From contig JAUNDZ010000013.1 in assembly GCA_030525825.1 (NCBI GenBank), positions 1 to 54,496 on the forward strand: DNA of 54,496 nucleotides, in the 5' to 3' direction. Below the pieces are notes generated by a model. That model was not told where the DNA came from, ran no database searches, and saw nothing but the letters and a program-made list of their open reading frames with translations. Every line of letters starts with the position of its first letter. The stretch's first letter is position 1. Below are positions 8,328 through 17,820 of the stretch, piece after piece. The position numbers were made by a program, and so were the translations under genes. The DNA is from Moraxella sp. GTDB lineage: Bacteria > Pseudomonadota > Gammaproteobacteria > Pseudomonadales > Moraxellaceae.

Positions 8328-8897
8328 TTATGCCAAAGTTTGCCAAAACGCCTTATCATGAAAATCAGGCGGACTGGCGTGCTGCACGGCATAAAAAATC
8401 GGTGTGCCATCACGGTATAAGATGGTGGCAGGATTGATATTGCTGATGCTCATCTGATTGATGCTACCCAGTTTGATCTTCAAATGATAAACATAAAACG
8501 CTGGTGGATGGGGCTTTGCCATGACCATGACCGAGCCGTCTGCCCAGACGGGTGGTAGTGTGCTTGGCGTGCGGTAATCATCGAATCGATATAAGTTAAA
8601 TGCACCTTTGGGTGAGTAATTCATCTCAAAATAGGATTTAGCATTTGTATTTTGCAAGTCAAAGAAGCATTCTAGGCAGTGATTTTCCCACAAAAAGTCC
8701 TGGCGTTCTGGTTCGTTGGTAGAACAAAAGGGCAAATCCAGCCAATCGCACTGCTTGATATAATAACTTAGCTGCAATGTGTCGCCTTGTGTGCTTGCGA
8801 CCACATGAATCTGTGGGGCGTTTGTGGCGGTGGCTGTTAAGGTAAATTGCTTGGTTGATGTGTTTGTTTGATGAAAAAATGGGTGGTGTGCAGGCAT
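8328..8897 (-). CDS. DOMON-like domain protein
   Basis: A 189-residue soluble protein without a signal peptide. The motif LWENHCLECFFDL, then YFEMNYSPKGAFNLYRFDDYR, is the hallmark of the DOMON-like (carbohydrate-binding-module-9-like) beta-sandwich family found as a single-domain protein in many proteobacteria. The family may bind haem or sugars but its cellular role is unknown. It stands between the CHAP gene (convergent) and yhbY (same strand, 90 bases upstream with a terminator in between), so it is probably its own transcription unit. Confidence 0.75.
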   Translation of the reverse strand: MPAHHPFFHQTNTSTKQFTLTATATNAPQIHVVASTQGDTLQLSYYIKQCDWLDLPFCSTNEPERQDFLWENHCLECFFDLQNTNAKSYFEMNYSPKGAFNLYRFDDYRTPSTLPPVWADGSVMVMAKPHPPAFYVYHLKIKLGSINQMSISNINPATILYRDGTPIFYAVQHASPPDFHDKAFWQTLA

Positions 8898-8941
8898 GAT
8901 ATTTCCAAGTTTTTAATTTTGGGATACTGGCAGATGCTCAA

Positions 8942-8973
8942 ATAAAAAGCCGCTGATGACAACGGCTTTTTTG
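8942..8973 (-). terminator. Intrinsic terminator of yhbY
   Basis: AAAAGCCG / CGGCTTTT hairpin with A- and T-runs on both sides, 14 bases beyond the yhbY stop. Confidence 0.85.
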
Positions 8974-8986
8974 ATAAACATGATGA

Positions 8987-9307
8987 TTAGTAGCCAAAGC
9001 GTGCCAAGTTGGACAGCTTGGGGTTGGCTTCTGGATTTTTGCGAAGCAATAGTACCATGCGTCCGATATGATGAACGACCTTAGAATCTGTGGCTTGGGC
9101 GATGGCGTCGGCACATTCTTTACGCTCTTCGCTGCTGCCTGCTGGAATTTTGATTTTGATGAGTTCGTGGTCGTGCAAGGCTCGAGAGACTTCTTCGAGT
9201 AGGGTTGGGCTAAGACCGCTTGCACCCACTGTTACAATTGGGTTTAGGCGATGACCAATGCCGCGCAGCTCTTTTAGGTCTTGCTTTTGTGCTTTTTTGT
9301 TGCTCAT
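8987..9307 (-). CDS. yhbY: YhbY, CRS1/CRM-domain ribosome assembly factor
   Basis: A 106-residue single CRM domain. LRGIGHRLNPIVTVG carries the GxxH/GxxG-like RNA-binding loop, and HELIKIKIPAG is the conserved core strand. It associates with the pre-50S subunit in E. coli. The ATG at 9307 is chosen over one four codons upstream because family members begin MSNKK-like. It is divergent from rlmE over a 172-base shared promoter region, the same arrangement as in E. coli. Confidence 0.92.
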   Translation of the reverse strand: MSNKKAQKQDLKELRGIGHRLNPIVTVGASGLSPTLLEEVSRALHDHELIKIKIPAGSSEERKECADAIAQATDSKVVHHIGRMVLLLRKNPEANPKLSNLARFGY

Positions 9308-9479
9308 AAGTATTTCCAAAGTAAAAAATTTGCGAAATTTACGAACATTATAGCAGAAATTATCCCAAATTATCCGAGAAAATGGTAAACTAGATATTTA
9401 TTATTTTATTTAGTCAAATTCATCAAGAGATTGGGCGGTAAGGGGTATTTTACTGCCGTTATTATGGTTTTAAGACATC

Positions 9480-10112
9480 ATGGCGACTCGCATCACCAAT
9501 AAGAAATTTTCCAAATCCAGCCGTGCTTGGATGAAAGAGCATATCGATGATTTTTATGTACAAAAAGCCCAAAAAGACGGCTACCGTGCCAGAGCGGCTT
9601 ATAAACTGCTTGAAATCAACGAAAAAACAGGTCTCATCAAAAAAGGCATGACGGTGGTGGATTTGGGTTCCGCCCCTGGTTCGTGGTCGCAGGTGGCAGG
9701 GCAGTTGGTGGGTGATACTGGGGTGCTGATTGCATCCGATATTTTACCGATGGATACTTTGGAGAATGTTACCTTTATCCAAGGCGATTTTCGTGAGCAA
9801 GAAGTCTTTGATAAAATCATGGCGGAAGTTGGCGGACGGCGTGTCGATGTGGTGTTATCAGACATGGCACCGAACACATCAGGCATGTCGGCGGTGGACA
9901 TGCCACGCATGATGTATCTGTGTGAGCTGGCGGTTGATTTTGCCCTAAAAGTGCTGCCTGATGGTGGTGCCTTGATTATGAAAGTCTTTCAGGGTGAGGG
10001 TTCGCCTGAATTAAGAGCTGAGATGCAAAAAAAATTCAGTAAGATTAAAAGCATCAAACCTGCTGCCAGCCGACCCCGCTCAAAAGAGATGTTCTGGGTG
10101 GCGATTAAATAG
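9480..10112 (+). CDS. rlmE: 23S rRNA (uridine-2552-2'-O)-methyltransferase
   Basis: A 210-residue RlmE/FtsJ. The SAM-binding motif VVDLGSAPGSWSQVA lies near residue 60. VVLSDMAPNTSG supplies the catalytic Asp, LIMKVFQGEG the catalytic Lys, and RPRSKEMFWV the C-terminal Glu region of the K-D-K-E tetrad. It methylates U2552 in the A-loop of 23S rRNA late in 50S assembly. It precedes ftsH by 115 bases, the conserved rlmE-ftsH order. Confidence 0.96.
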   Translation: MATRITNKKFSKSSRAWMKEHIDDFYVQKAQKDGYRARAAYKLLEINEKTGLIKKGMTVVDLGSAPGSWSQVAGQLVGDTGVLIASDILPMDTLENVTFIQGDFREQEVFDKIMAEVGGRRVDVVLSDMAPNTSGMSAVDMPRMMYLCELAVDFALKVLPDGGALIMKVFQGEGSPELRAEMQKKFSKIKSIKPAASRPRSKEMFWVAIK

Positions 10113-10227
10113 ATGATTTGGCTTGAATTTTTTAAGACAAGCCGCATATAACTAAAACTGCACATGTGCAAAACAGGGCGACAGCCCTAAATTTCAGCGA
10201 ATCACGCTAAGTAAGATAGGAAAGTTA

Positions 10228-12135
10228 GTGAGCGACATGGTAAAAAGCACTTTATTGTGGCTGGTTATTATTGGTGTGGTGGTTGCGATTTTTAGCAATC
10301 TTGACCGCACTAATTCTGATGCCGACCAGTTGAATTATTCGTCATTCGTAACGGCTGTTGCCAAAGGCGAAATTAAGGAAGTGAAGATTGATGGCGAAGA
10401 GATTACGGGCACAAAAGTCAATGGCTCGGAATTTGAGACGGTGCGTCCTGCCATCAGTGATGATGAGTTGATGCCACTTTTGCGTGAGCATAATGTGGAA
10501 GTGCAAGGCACTTTACCTGAGCGTCAAGGCTTGGGTTCTCAGCTCTTGATTGCTGCTTTTCCTATTTTGTTGATTATTGGTCTGCTTTGGCTATTCATGC
10601 GTGGCATGAGTGGTGGCGGTGCAGGCGGTGGCGGCATGGGTGGTCGCAACCCCATGAGTTTTGGTAAGTCTAAGGCAAAAATGCTCTCAGAAGACCAAAT
10701 TAAAGTTACCTTTGCCGATGTGGCAGGCTGTGAAGAGTCGAAACAAGAAGTTGTTGAGATTGTGGACTTTTTAAGAGATCCTGCCAAATTCACCAAGCTC
10801 GGTGCGACCATCCCTAGGGGTGTTCTGATGGTGGGGCCCCCTGGTACAGGTAAGACCCTACTTGCTAAAGCCATCGCAGGCGAGGCAAAAGTGCCGTTTT
10901 TCTCCATCTCAGGCTCGGACTTTGTGGAGATGTTCGTCGGTGTGGGTGCAAGCCGTGTGCGTGATATGTTTGAACAAGCCAAGAAAAATGCCCCTTGTAT
11001 CATCTTTATTGATGAGATTGATGCGGTGGGTCGTCATCGTGGCAGCGGCATGGGCGGTGGTCATGATGAGCGTGAGCAGACATTGAACCAGCTGCTCGTT
11101 GAGATGGATGGTTTTGAAGGCAATGATGGCGTGATTGTCATCGCTGCAACCAACCGTGTGGATGTGCTGGATAAGGCTCTACTTCGCCCTGGTCGTTTTG
11201 ACCGTCAGGTGTCTGTGGGCTTGCCAGACATCAAAGGTCGTGAGCAGATTTTGAATGTCCACCTTAAAAAACTGCCCCAGACCATCGGTGTCGATGTCAA
11301 TGCTCTGGCTCGTGGCACCCCGGGATTTAGTGGGGCTCAGCTTGCCAACCTTGTGAACGAAGCGGCTTTGTTTGCTGCTCGCCGCAACAAATCGCATGTG
11401 GACATGAATGACTTTGAAGATGCCAAAGATAAGCTGTACATGGGCCCTGAACGCAAATCGATGGTGCTGCGTGAAGAAGAACGCCGTGCCACCGCCTATC
11501 ACGAAGCAGGTCATGCCCTAGTTGCTCAACTTTTGCCAAATACCGACCCTGTGCATAAGGTTACGATTATGCCTCGTGGTTGGGCACTGGGCGTAACTTG
11601 GCAGCTGCCAGAGCAGGATGCGGTGAGCAACTATAAAGATAAGATGCTAAATGAGCTGTCTATCCTGTTTGGTGGGCGTATTGCTGAAGAGATTTTTGTC
11701 AATCGTAAGTCCACAGGGGCAAGCAACGACTTTGAACGAGCCACTAAGATGGCTCGTGCGATGGTCGCCAAATATGGCATGAGCGATAATCTGGGCATCA
11801 TGGTCTATGAAGCCGAAGAGCATGGCGGCTATATCGGTGGTTCAACTCGCACCATCTCAGAAGCCACCCAGCAAAAAGTCGATGATGAGATTCGCCGCAT
11901 CCTAGAAGAGCAGTACAATGTGGCATACAAGCTCATCGATGACAACCGTGACAAAATGCATGCCATGGTGGATGCACTCATGAAGTGGGAGACCATCGAC
12001 CGTGAGCAATTCTTGCAAATCATGAATGGTGAAGAGCCGCGTGAACCAAAAGAATATCAGCACGAAGTGCCTAGCATCAATGTGGCTGCACCAAAATCAC
12101 CCTTTGATGAATTGCCACCACCATTACCCACTTAA
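10228..12135 (+). CDS. ftsH: ATP-dependent zinc metalloprotease FtsH
   Basis: A 635-residue membrane-bound AAA protease. Membrane segments lie at about residues 8-22 and 105-124, flanking a periplasmic domain, followed by a Gly-rich linker (128-139). Walker A GPPGTGKT is at 203-210, Walker B IIFIDEID near 258-265, the arginine-finger region RPGRFDR near 320, and the zinc site HEAGH at 425-429. It removes misfolded membrane proteins and regulatory targets such as LpxC. GTG at 10228 is favoured over the ATG at 10237 because an AGGA site is correctly spaced from it. A Pro-rich tail closes the protein. Confidence 0.97.
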   Translation: MSDMVKSTLLWLVIIGVVVAIFSNLDRTNSDADQLNYSSFVTAVAKGEIKEVKIDGEEITGTKVNGSEFETVRPAISDDELMPLLREHNVEVQGTLPERQGLGSQLLIAAFPILLIIGLLWLFMRGMSGGGAGGGGMGGRNPMSFGKSKAKMLSEDQIKVTFADVAGCEESKQEVVEIVDFLRDPAKFTKLGATIPRGVLMVGPPGTGKTLLAKAIAGEAKVPFFSISGSDFVEMFVGVGASRVRDMFEQAKKNAPCIIFIDEIDAVGRHRGSGMGGGHDEREQTLNQLLVEMDGFEGNDGVIVIAATNRVDVLDKALLRPGRFDRQVSVGLPDIKGREQILNVHLKKLPQTIGVDVNALARGTPGFSGAQLANLVNEAALFAARRNKSHVDMNDFEDAKDKLYMGPERKSMVLREEERRATAYHEAGHALVAQLLPNTDPVHKVTIMPRGWALGVTWQLPEQDAVSNYKDKMLNELSILFGGRIAEEIFVNRKSTGASNDFERATKMARAMVAKYGMSDNLGIMVYEAEEHGGYIGGSTRTISEATQQKVDDEIRRILEEQYNVAYKLIDDNRDKMHAMVDALMKWETIDREQFLQIMNGEEPREPKEYQHEVPSINVAAPKSPFDELPPPLPT

Positions 12136-12149
12136 TTGTAATGATGGAT

Positions 12150-12189
12150 AAAAACAGCGTTAAGGCGATGGTCTTGACGCTGTTTTTTT
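12150..12189 (+). terminator. Intrinsic terminator of ftsH
   Basis: AACAGCGTTAAG pairs with CTTGACGCTGTT and is followed by seven T residues. Confidence 0.9.
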
Positions 12190-12321
12190 ATGGTGTGTCT
12201 AACGATTTTGCTTGGGTTGTAAAATTTTAAACACTCGTTCACTAAAAACACTTGCAATTTTGGCAAAAGTCTTATAGCATGGTTATCCTTATTTTACAGA
12301 CAATTGGTAAGAAGTGTTGTT

Positions 12322-13101
12322 ATGGCAGGTTTTTTAAAGACGCAGTTCAATCGTGGTAAAAAAATCGCAGGCATGGGGCTGACGCTCGTGGGTGGGTACC
12401 GTACCGCTAAGCGTGTCGGTGCATTTGGCGAGACACCACCAAGAGACATTTTGCCCAAATATATCCAAACCTTTTGCAAAAAAATGGCAAATTCTTTTGG
12501 TGTGCAGGTGGTGCAGGTCGAACAAGTGCCACAAACGCACGGACTATGGGTGTCTAACCATGTCTCGTGGCTTGACATTCCTGTGGTAGGAAGTGTCGCC
12601 CCTGTATTTTTCTTGTCAAAAGCAGAAATTGGCGAATGGTTCATTTTTGGTAAACTTGCCAAAGCAGGCGGGACGCTATTTATCAAGCGTGGCTCAGGGG
12701 ATTCGGCTGGCGTGAGTGAGCAGATTGCTGAGTTCTTGCGTGGTGGCTCATCAGTGGTATTTTTCCCCGAAGCGACCACCACCGATGGCAAACAAATCAA
12801 AAAAATCCACGGAAAACTACTAGAAGCAAGTATGCAAACAGGTCTGCCCATCTGCCCGATGGTGGTCGCCTATGTGGATAAGGACGACAAGCTCTCGGAC
12901 GATGCCGCCTACTATGGCAAACGCACGATGGTACAGAGCCTAAAAAAAGTCGCTGACAGCGATGGCATCACCGCCTATGTGCTGCCACTCAACCCCATTT
13001 ATCCAGAGAATAAGAGTAGAAGCGAGCTGACTGCTGAGCTACAACAGACGATGGTAGATGGGCTGTCAGAGCTGCACCAAAAGGTGTTAAAAGTTAAATA
13101 G
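12322..13101 (+). CDS. 1-acyl-glycerol-3-phosphate acyltransferase-like protein (PlsC family)
   Basis: A 259-residue acyltransferase. Block I is NHVSWLD with His80 and Asp85 (HX4D), and block III is FFPEATTTDG, where the usual Gly of FPEG is Ala. The N-terminus has an amphipathic membrane-associating stretch. It is expected to move an acyl chain to lysophosphatidic acid or a related lysolipid on the inner membrane. The annotated ATG is at 12322; a TTG at 12304 would add six residues. It is a monocistronic unit between two terminators. Moraxellaceae often carry several PlsC paralogues, so the exact acceptor is uncertain. Confidence 0.83.
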   Translation: MAGFLKTQFNRGKKIAGMGLTLVGGYRTAKRVGAFGETPPRDILPKYIQTFCKKMANSFGVQVVQVEQVPQTHGLWVSNHVSWLDIPVVGSVAPVFFLSKAEIGEWFIFGKLAKAGGTLFIKRGSGDSAGVSEQIAEFLRGGSSVVFFPEATTTDGKQIKKIHGKLLEASMQTGLPICPMVVAYVDKDDKLSDDAAYYGKRTMVQSLKKVADSDGITAYVLPLNPIYPENKSRSELTAELQQTMVDGLSELHQKVLKVK

Positions 13102-13120
13102 CAGCCAGCTGATGACCAAT

Positions 13121-13161
13121 AAAAAACAGCAAAAGTGCATGACCGCTTTTGCTGTTTTTTT
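13121..13161 (+). terminator. Intrinsic terminator between plsC-like gene and fkpB
   Basis: AACAGCAAAAG / CTTTTGCTGTT hairpin with flanking A- and T-runs; the two flanking genes are convergent so it can work both ways. Confidence 0.9.
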
Positions 13162-13180
13162 GAAATGGCTAAAAATCGGT

Positions 13181-13669
13181 TTAGACGAATTTTAGGCTGC
13201 TTTCACCCTGTGGTGTTACCTTAAAAATCTGCACCTTAAACAGCACTTCTTGTCCTGCCAAAGGGTGGTTAAAATCGACTTTGACTTCGTCATCGTTCAC
13301 TTCGCTGACCACACCGACCAAAGAATTTTTGCCTTTGTCATTAAATTCCATCATCATGCCGACCACAGGATTTGGTTCGGATAATGAGAATTTGGTACGG
13401 GGAAAAGTCTGTACATTCTCGACATTCCACTCGCCAAAGGCTTGATCGGGCGGTAGGTGGGCGGTGCGGACATCGCCTGCTTTTAGGTTGATGAGTACTT
13501 GCTCAAAGCCCGCTAACAGACTTTCATCACCGACGGTTAGGCTGACAGGCTCACCCCGTCCAAAGGTGGAGTCAATCACCGTACCATTGGGCAGGCTAAC
13601 TTCAAAATGCAGCTGTACATGACTGCCGTGTGTGATACGAATCTCTTCATTGGGTAGAATTGGGTTCAT
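13181..13669 (-). CDS. fkpB: FKBP-type peptidyl-prolyl isomerase, SlpA/FkpB family
   Basis: A 162-residue SlyD/SlpA-type FKBP. The N-terminus has HYLH-like HVQLHFEVSLPNGTVIDSTF; the centre shows LLAGFEQVLINLKAGD and the flap (insert-in-flap) region with PPDQAFGEWN. Such cytoplasmic proteins isomerise prolyl bonds and act as chaperones; FkpB binds ribosomes in E. coli. It lies downstream of ileS-lspA on the same strand, the conserved ileS-lspA-fkpB order, though 238 bases and a terminator separate it from lspA. ispH does not follow here. Confidence 0.9.
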   Translation of the reverse strand: MNPILPNEEIRITHGSHVQLHFEVSLPNGTVIDSTFGRGEPVSLTVGDESLLAGFEQVLINLKAGDVRTAHLPPDQAFGEWNVENVQTFPRTKFSLSEPNPVVGMMMEFNDKGKNSLVGVVSEVNDDEVKVDFNHPLAGQEVLFKVQIFKVTPQGESSLKFV

Positions 13670-13872
13670 GATTTACTCTGATGGTTAAAATGTACTTAGT
13701 TTACCATAGGCTTGATTTATAGTAAAATTTGGTTCAGCTATTTTAATGGCTGTCAAAATGTATTAAAAAAGTGGCATTATTCGATGACGAAATAGTAATA
13801 AGCAGGCTGATAAATATACCAGTATTTATTGCGCACAGACTGAAAATTATCGAAAATGTTGGTTATAACCAT

Positions 13873-13897
13873 TAAAAAACCGCCAAAGAGCGGTTTT
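13873..13897 (-). terminator. Intrinsic terminator of ileS-lspA
   Basis: AAACCGC / GCGGTTT hairpin followed on the minus strand by a T-run, just beyond the lspA stop. Confidence 0.85.
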
Positions 13898-13907
13898 GTT
13901 TGATGGG

Positions 13908-14426
13908 TTAGGCTGGCTTGCGTTTTTTCTCCAAAAACAGCATGTCCCACACCACCAGCACCATGCCCACGCAGATGCCAATATCAGCGATGTTAAAAAT
14001 CGGATAATGCCACACATCAGCATAATGCACATGAATAAAATCAATCACATAGCCGTGAATAAAGCGGTCAATGACATTGCCAATCGCACCGCCCAGCACC
14101 AAAGCCAGCCCAAGCGACAGCACCTTTGCGGTACGGGGAATCTGGCGTAAATAACCGATAATAAATACCGCAACCACCAAGCCTAAGATGGCAAAAAAGT
14201 ATTTTTGCCAGCCGCCAGCATCAGCAAGAAAGCTAAACGCCGCTCCGTAATTATACGCCAAAGTCCAGTTTAAGACGGGCGGTATCACATCGACAGTCTC
14301 ATACAGCTCAAAGCGAGTGTTGAAATAAAACTTGGTCATTTGGTCGATGATAAGTATGACAAGGGCGATGAGATAGTAACTCATCGCTTTGTTGCCGTTG
14401 TTTGATGGGGTGTTGGTGTTAGGCAT
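13908..14426 (-). CDS. lspA: Lipoprotein signal peptidase (signal peptidase II)
   Basis: A 172-residue inner-membrane aspartyl protease that removes signal peptides from diacylglyceryl-modified prolipoproteins. Four hydrophobic segments are visible. The catalytic pair is Asp120 (GNVIDRF) and Asp148 (FNIADIG), and the first conserved Asp is in LIIDQMTKF. The ATG at 14426 lies inside the last codons of ileS, giving an 8-base overlap and translational coupling. A short polar tail of about 14 residues precedes the first membrane helix. It processes lipoproteins such as the META-domain lipoprotein at 46.8 kb. Confidence 0.95.
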   Translation of the reverse strand: MPNTNTPSNNGNKAMSYYLIALVILIIDQMTKFYFNTRFELYETVDVIPPVLNWTLAYNYGAAFSFLADAGGWQKYFFAILGLVVAVFIIGYLRQIPRTAKVLSLGLALVLGGAIGNVIDRFIHGYVIDFIHVHYADVWHYPIFNIADIGICVGMVLVVWDMLFLEKKRKPA

Positions 14427-17400
14427 ATTGACGCACTTCCCCATCACCGTCGATGTTGTCGATGCAGCGGCTGCACAGCTGTGGGTGCTGTGCGTGCGTG
14501 CCGACATCTGGGCGAATGTGCCAGCAGCGAGTGCATTTGTCGCCTGATGCAGGCGTGATGGCGGCGGTCAAGCTGTCGCCTGCCTGTACGGCGGCGTCTG
14601 ATGTGATGAACACAAAACGCAGCTCATCGCCAAGTTTGCTCAGTGCCGCTGCAATGTCGGCAGGGGCGGTGATGGCGGCTTTGGCGGTTAGGTTGCTGCT
14701 GATGATTTTCTCGCCACGAGCGTCTTCGATGGATTTGTTCACCGTATCTTTGATGGATAAGATAGCATCCCAGTCGGCAGTGCCAATCTCGCCCATGTCT
14801 GGTGTTGGTAATTCGTACCATTCAGCGGTAAAGATGTAGCCGTCTGTGCCTTTTAGTACTTGCCATGCTTCTTGGGCGGTGAATGATAAAATTGGGGTAA
14901 TCCATCGTAGCAAGGCATGAGCGATGTGATAAAGGGCGGTCTGTGCCGAACGGCGTGGCAGCCCATCTGCCTTGGTGGTGTAGGTGCGGTCTTTGATGAT
15001 GTCAAGGTAGAAACCGCCCAAATCCTGCGAACAAAAAGTAGTAACCGCCTGACAAACTTGGTGGAAATCCATGTTCGTATAAGAACGGACAATCTCGTCT
15101 TGGACGGCTTTGGTACGGTGCAAGATATATTTGTCTAGGCTGATAAGTTCATTAGCAGCCACCATGTCTTTGCTGGGGTCGAAGTCGTCTGTATTGGCAA
15201 GTAAGAAACGCACCGTATTACGAATACGACGATACATATCGGTGGTACGGTCAAAGCCTTCTTTGGAGACTGCCATCTCGTAGCGATAATCCGATGAGCC
15301 GACCCACAGACGCAGAATGTCCACGCCCAGCTTATTGGCGATGTCTGATGGCTCAAAGCCTTTGGTATTGCCCTTAGACTTAGACAGCTTATGACCTTTG
15401 GCATCTACGGTAAAGCCGTGTGTTAGTACTTGCTTATACGGTGGGCGACCGTAGATGGATTCGCCAACCAGTAGTGATGACTGGAACCAGCCACGATGTT
15501 GGTCAGAGCCTTCTAGGTATAAGTCGGCAGGATTTGACAGCTCGCCACGACTTGCCAATACCGCAAAGTTGGTCGCCCCTGAGTCAAACCATACATCTAA
15601 GGTGTCGCTGCACTTATTGTAAGTGTCAGCATCATCACCGATGAAGTCTTTAGTATCTGCTTCAAACCACGCTTCAACGCCACCTTGCTCGATGAGCTTG
15701 GCAGCTTGTTCCATCAGTTCGCTGGTGCGTGGGTGCAGCTCGCCTGAATCTTTATGAATAAAGAATGGGATCGGCACGCCCCAAGTACGCTGACGGCTGA
15801 TACACCAGTCAGGGCGACCATTCATCATGGATTCGATGCGGTTTTGTCCCCATGCTGGCGTCCAGATGACATCAGGAATGTCTTTTAGGGCTTGTTCACG
15901 CAGCCCCTTGGCTTCCATGCTGATGAACCATTGCGGCGTGGCACGGAAAATAATCGGTGTCTTGTGTCGCCAGCAATGCGGATAGCTGTGGCGGATTTTG
16001 TTGTGTGCCAGCAGATGTCCGCTTTGTTGTAGCGTCTCAATAATCTTGGGCTGTGCTTTATAAATATGCTCACCGACAAAAACTTTGGCTTCATCTAGGT
16101 ACACACCGTTACCTGCTACAGGGTTCTCGGTCGGTAGGTTATAGGCACGACCGACATTGTAGTCGTCCACACCGTGAGCGGGGGCGGTATGTACCAGACC
16201 TGTACCGCTGTCAGCCGTTACATGTTCGCCTGTGATGATGGGGACGATACGCTCGGCGATGAGTGGGTGTTGGGCTTTTAGGGTGGTTAATTGCTCGCCT
16301 TTAATGGTCGCTATAATTTCGGTGTTTTCTAGGTTGACATTTTTGGTAAAGTCTTCGGCTAGGTCTTTGGCGGTGATGAAATGAGCGGTGCGGTCAATGG
16401 GGTTGGGATTGGCAAGGGTATAATGCCACATTGTGCCGTATTCGTTTTCAAAATCATTTTGATAAATACCGCCTAATTTTTCTACGGCTTTTTTGGAGCG
16501 TTCATTGCCTTGATGAATGTTAAAATGCACAGTATTTGTAAATTTAAAGGCATGACTTAATAAAGCACGCTTAATTTCATCATTTGCTCCTTTACCCCAA
16601 TACTCAGGCGTGATAAATGAATAGCCAATGCCGATGATGTCATCTTTTGTATTGTCATCATAAAAACGGGTTGTACCGATGATGTCGCCTGTCTTTTTGT
16701 CGATGATGGCGAAGGCTTTTGCCTTGACCGCTTTTTCAAAAAAAGAATCAAATACTTCTGGCAGATGGCGTTTGGTTGGCATCAGCTCCCAGATTTTTTC
16801 GTCAGCAGCTTTATCTTGTAGCTCTGCTTTGTCGTCTTTGGTCAGTGTTCTTAGGGTAAAGTTTTCGCTGTTAATTTCGTTTGGAATGACAAAGGCGTTA
16901 ATCTTGTCGCCTTTAATGATGACATAGTCAAGCTCGGCATGAGCAGAGATGGCTTGGTTGGCAGGCAGTGTCCAAGGGGTAGTTGTCCAGATGACGGCTT
17001 GTAGCGTGCCTGCGATGTCGGCAGTCTGGGCAAGTGCATCACGATTTGCCACATCAAAGCCAACATAGATGGCGTCAGAAGTCTTATCTTCGTATTCAAC
17101 TTCGGCTTCTGCCAGCGAGCTGCCACAGTCTAGGCACCAGTTCACAGGCTTCATGCCACGCACGATATGACCGTTTTCATAAATCTTGGCAAGGGCTCGC
17201 ACGGTGTCGGCTTCTTGCTGAAAATTCATGGTAAGATAAGGATTTTCCCAGTCGCCAAGCACGCCCAAGCGTTTAAAATCCGCCATTTGTAGGGTAATCT
17301 GGCTTTTGGCGTATGCACGGCAAGCACCACGAAATTCGGTGGCACTGATGATGCGACCGTCTTTTTCTTGACCGACCTTACCTAAGATGCCTTCGACTTT

Positions 17401-17724
17401 TTGTTCAATCGGCAGACCATGACAATCCCAACCCGGTACATAAGGGGCGTCGTAGCCGTCTAGGGTCTTGTATTTGACGATGATGTCTTTTAATACTTTA
17501 TTGACGACATGACCTAGGTGAATCTGACCGTTGGCGTATGGGGGGCCGTCATGCAGGGTGTAGGTTTTTCGACCTTGACGGGCTTTACGAATTTGTCCAT
17601 AGACATCGTCTTTTTCCCATTGTTCCAGCCAAATCGGTTCTCGTTTGGCAAGGTCGCCACGCATGGCAAAAGTGGTATCGGCAAGGTTCAGGGTGTTTTT
17701 GTAGTCGGTGGTCGGCTCGCTCAT
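14419..17724 (-). CDS. ileS: Isoleucyl-tRNA synthetase with an inserted GNAT domain
   Basis: 1101 residues, about 160-170 longer than usual bacterial IleS. All standard landmarks are intact: the HIGH region PPYANGQIHLGH at 61-72, the CP1 editing segment SGTGLVHTAPAHGVDDYN at about 506-523, KLSKS at 779-783, and a C-terminal zinc site formed by CTRC and CSRC near 1064-1087. The extra length lies at about residues 275-446, between LDYVIIKGD and HFITAKDLAEDF of the CP1 editing domain. It reads as a full RimJ/RimL-type GNAT acetyltransferase, listed separately. The frame is continuous, so the fusion looks expressed. It is followed by lspA with an 8-base overlap. It charges tRNA-Ile and edits Val-tRNA-Ile; the effect of the insert on editing is unknown. 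Confidence 0.96.
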   Translation of the reverse strand: MSEPTTDYKNTLNLADTTFAMRGDLAKREPIWLEQWEKDDVYGQIRKARQGRKTYTLHDGPPYANGQIHLGHVVNKVLKDIIVKYKTLDGYDAPYVPGWDCHGLPIEQKVEGILGKVGQEKDGRIISATEFRGACRAYAKSQITLQMADFKRLGVLGDWENPYLTMNFQQEADTVRALAKIYENGHIVRGMKPVNWCLDCGSSLAEAEVEYEDKTSDAIYVGFDVANRDALAQTADIAGTLQAVIWTTTPWTLPANQAISAHAELDYVIIKGDKINAFVIPNEINSENFTLRTLTKDDKAELQDKAADEKIWELMPTKRHLPEVFDSFFEKAVKAKAFAIIDKKTGDIIGTTRFYDDNTKDDIIGIGYSFITPEYWGKGANDEIKRALLSHAFKFTNTVHFNIHQGNERSKKAVEKLGGIYQNDFENEYGTMWHYTLANPNPIDRTAHFITAKDLAEDFTKNVNLENTEIIATIKGEQLTTLKAQHPLIAERIVPIITGEHVTADSGTGLVHTAPAHGVDDYNVGRAYNLPTENPVAGNGVYLDEAKVFVGEHIYKAQPKIIETLQQSGHLLAHNKIRHSYPHCWRHKTPIIFRATPQWFISMEAKGLREQALKDIPDVIWTPAWGQNRIESMMNGRPDWCISRQRTWGVPIPFFIHKDSGELHPRTSELMEQAAKLIEQGGVEAWFEADTKDFIGDDADTYNKCSDTLDVWFDSGATNFAVLASRGELSNPADLYLEGSDQHRGWFQSSLLVGESIYGRPPYKQVLTHGFTVDAKGHKLSKSKGNTKGFEPSDIANKLGVDILRLWVGSSDYRYEMAVSKEGFDRTTDMYRRIRNTVRFLLANTDDFDPSKDMVAANELISLDKYILHRTKAVQDEIVRSYTNMDFHQVCQAVTTFCSQDLGGFYLDIIKDRTYTTKADGLPRRSAQTALYHIAHALLRWITPILSFTAQEAWQVLKGTDGYIFTAEWYELPTPDMGEIGTADWDAILSIKDTVNKSIEDARGEKIISSNLTAKAAITAPADIAAALSKLGDELRFVFITSDAAVQAGDSLTAAITPASGDKCTRCWHIRPDVGTHAQHPQLCSRCIDNIDGDGEVRQYA
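16387..16902 (-). other. GNAT acetyltransferase domain embedded in IleS
   Basis: IleS residues about 275-446. Family features in order are FTLRTLTKDD (start of the RimL-like fold), AFAIIDKKTGDIIGTTRF (the strand pair with the typical IG.t.F pattern), IGYSFITPEYWGKGAN (motif A, acetyl-CoA pyrophosphate loop, with Glu in place of the usual Gln/Arg), and NERSKKAVEKLGGIYQ (motif B). This DNA is visibly more AT-rich than the surrounding ileS sequence, which suggests acquisition from elsewhere. No frameshift or repeat marks the edges. Catalytic activity and substrate cannot be told from sequence. Confidence 0.85.
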
Positions 17725-17820
17725 CGTTCATCAACTCTAAAAATAGAAAAATGCTTAATTATACTCCAAAAATTAGGGTTTAGAAAGATAAAATTTTTAC
17801 CAAACGCACAATGCTCATGC

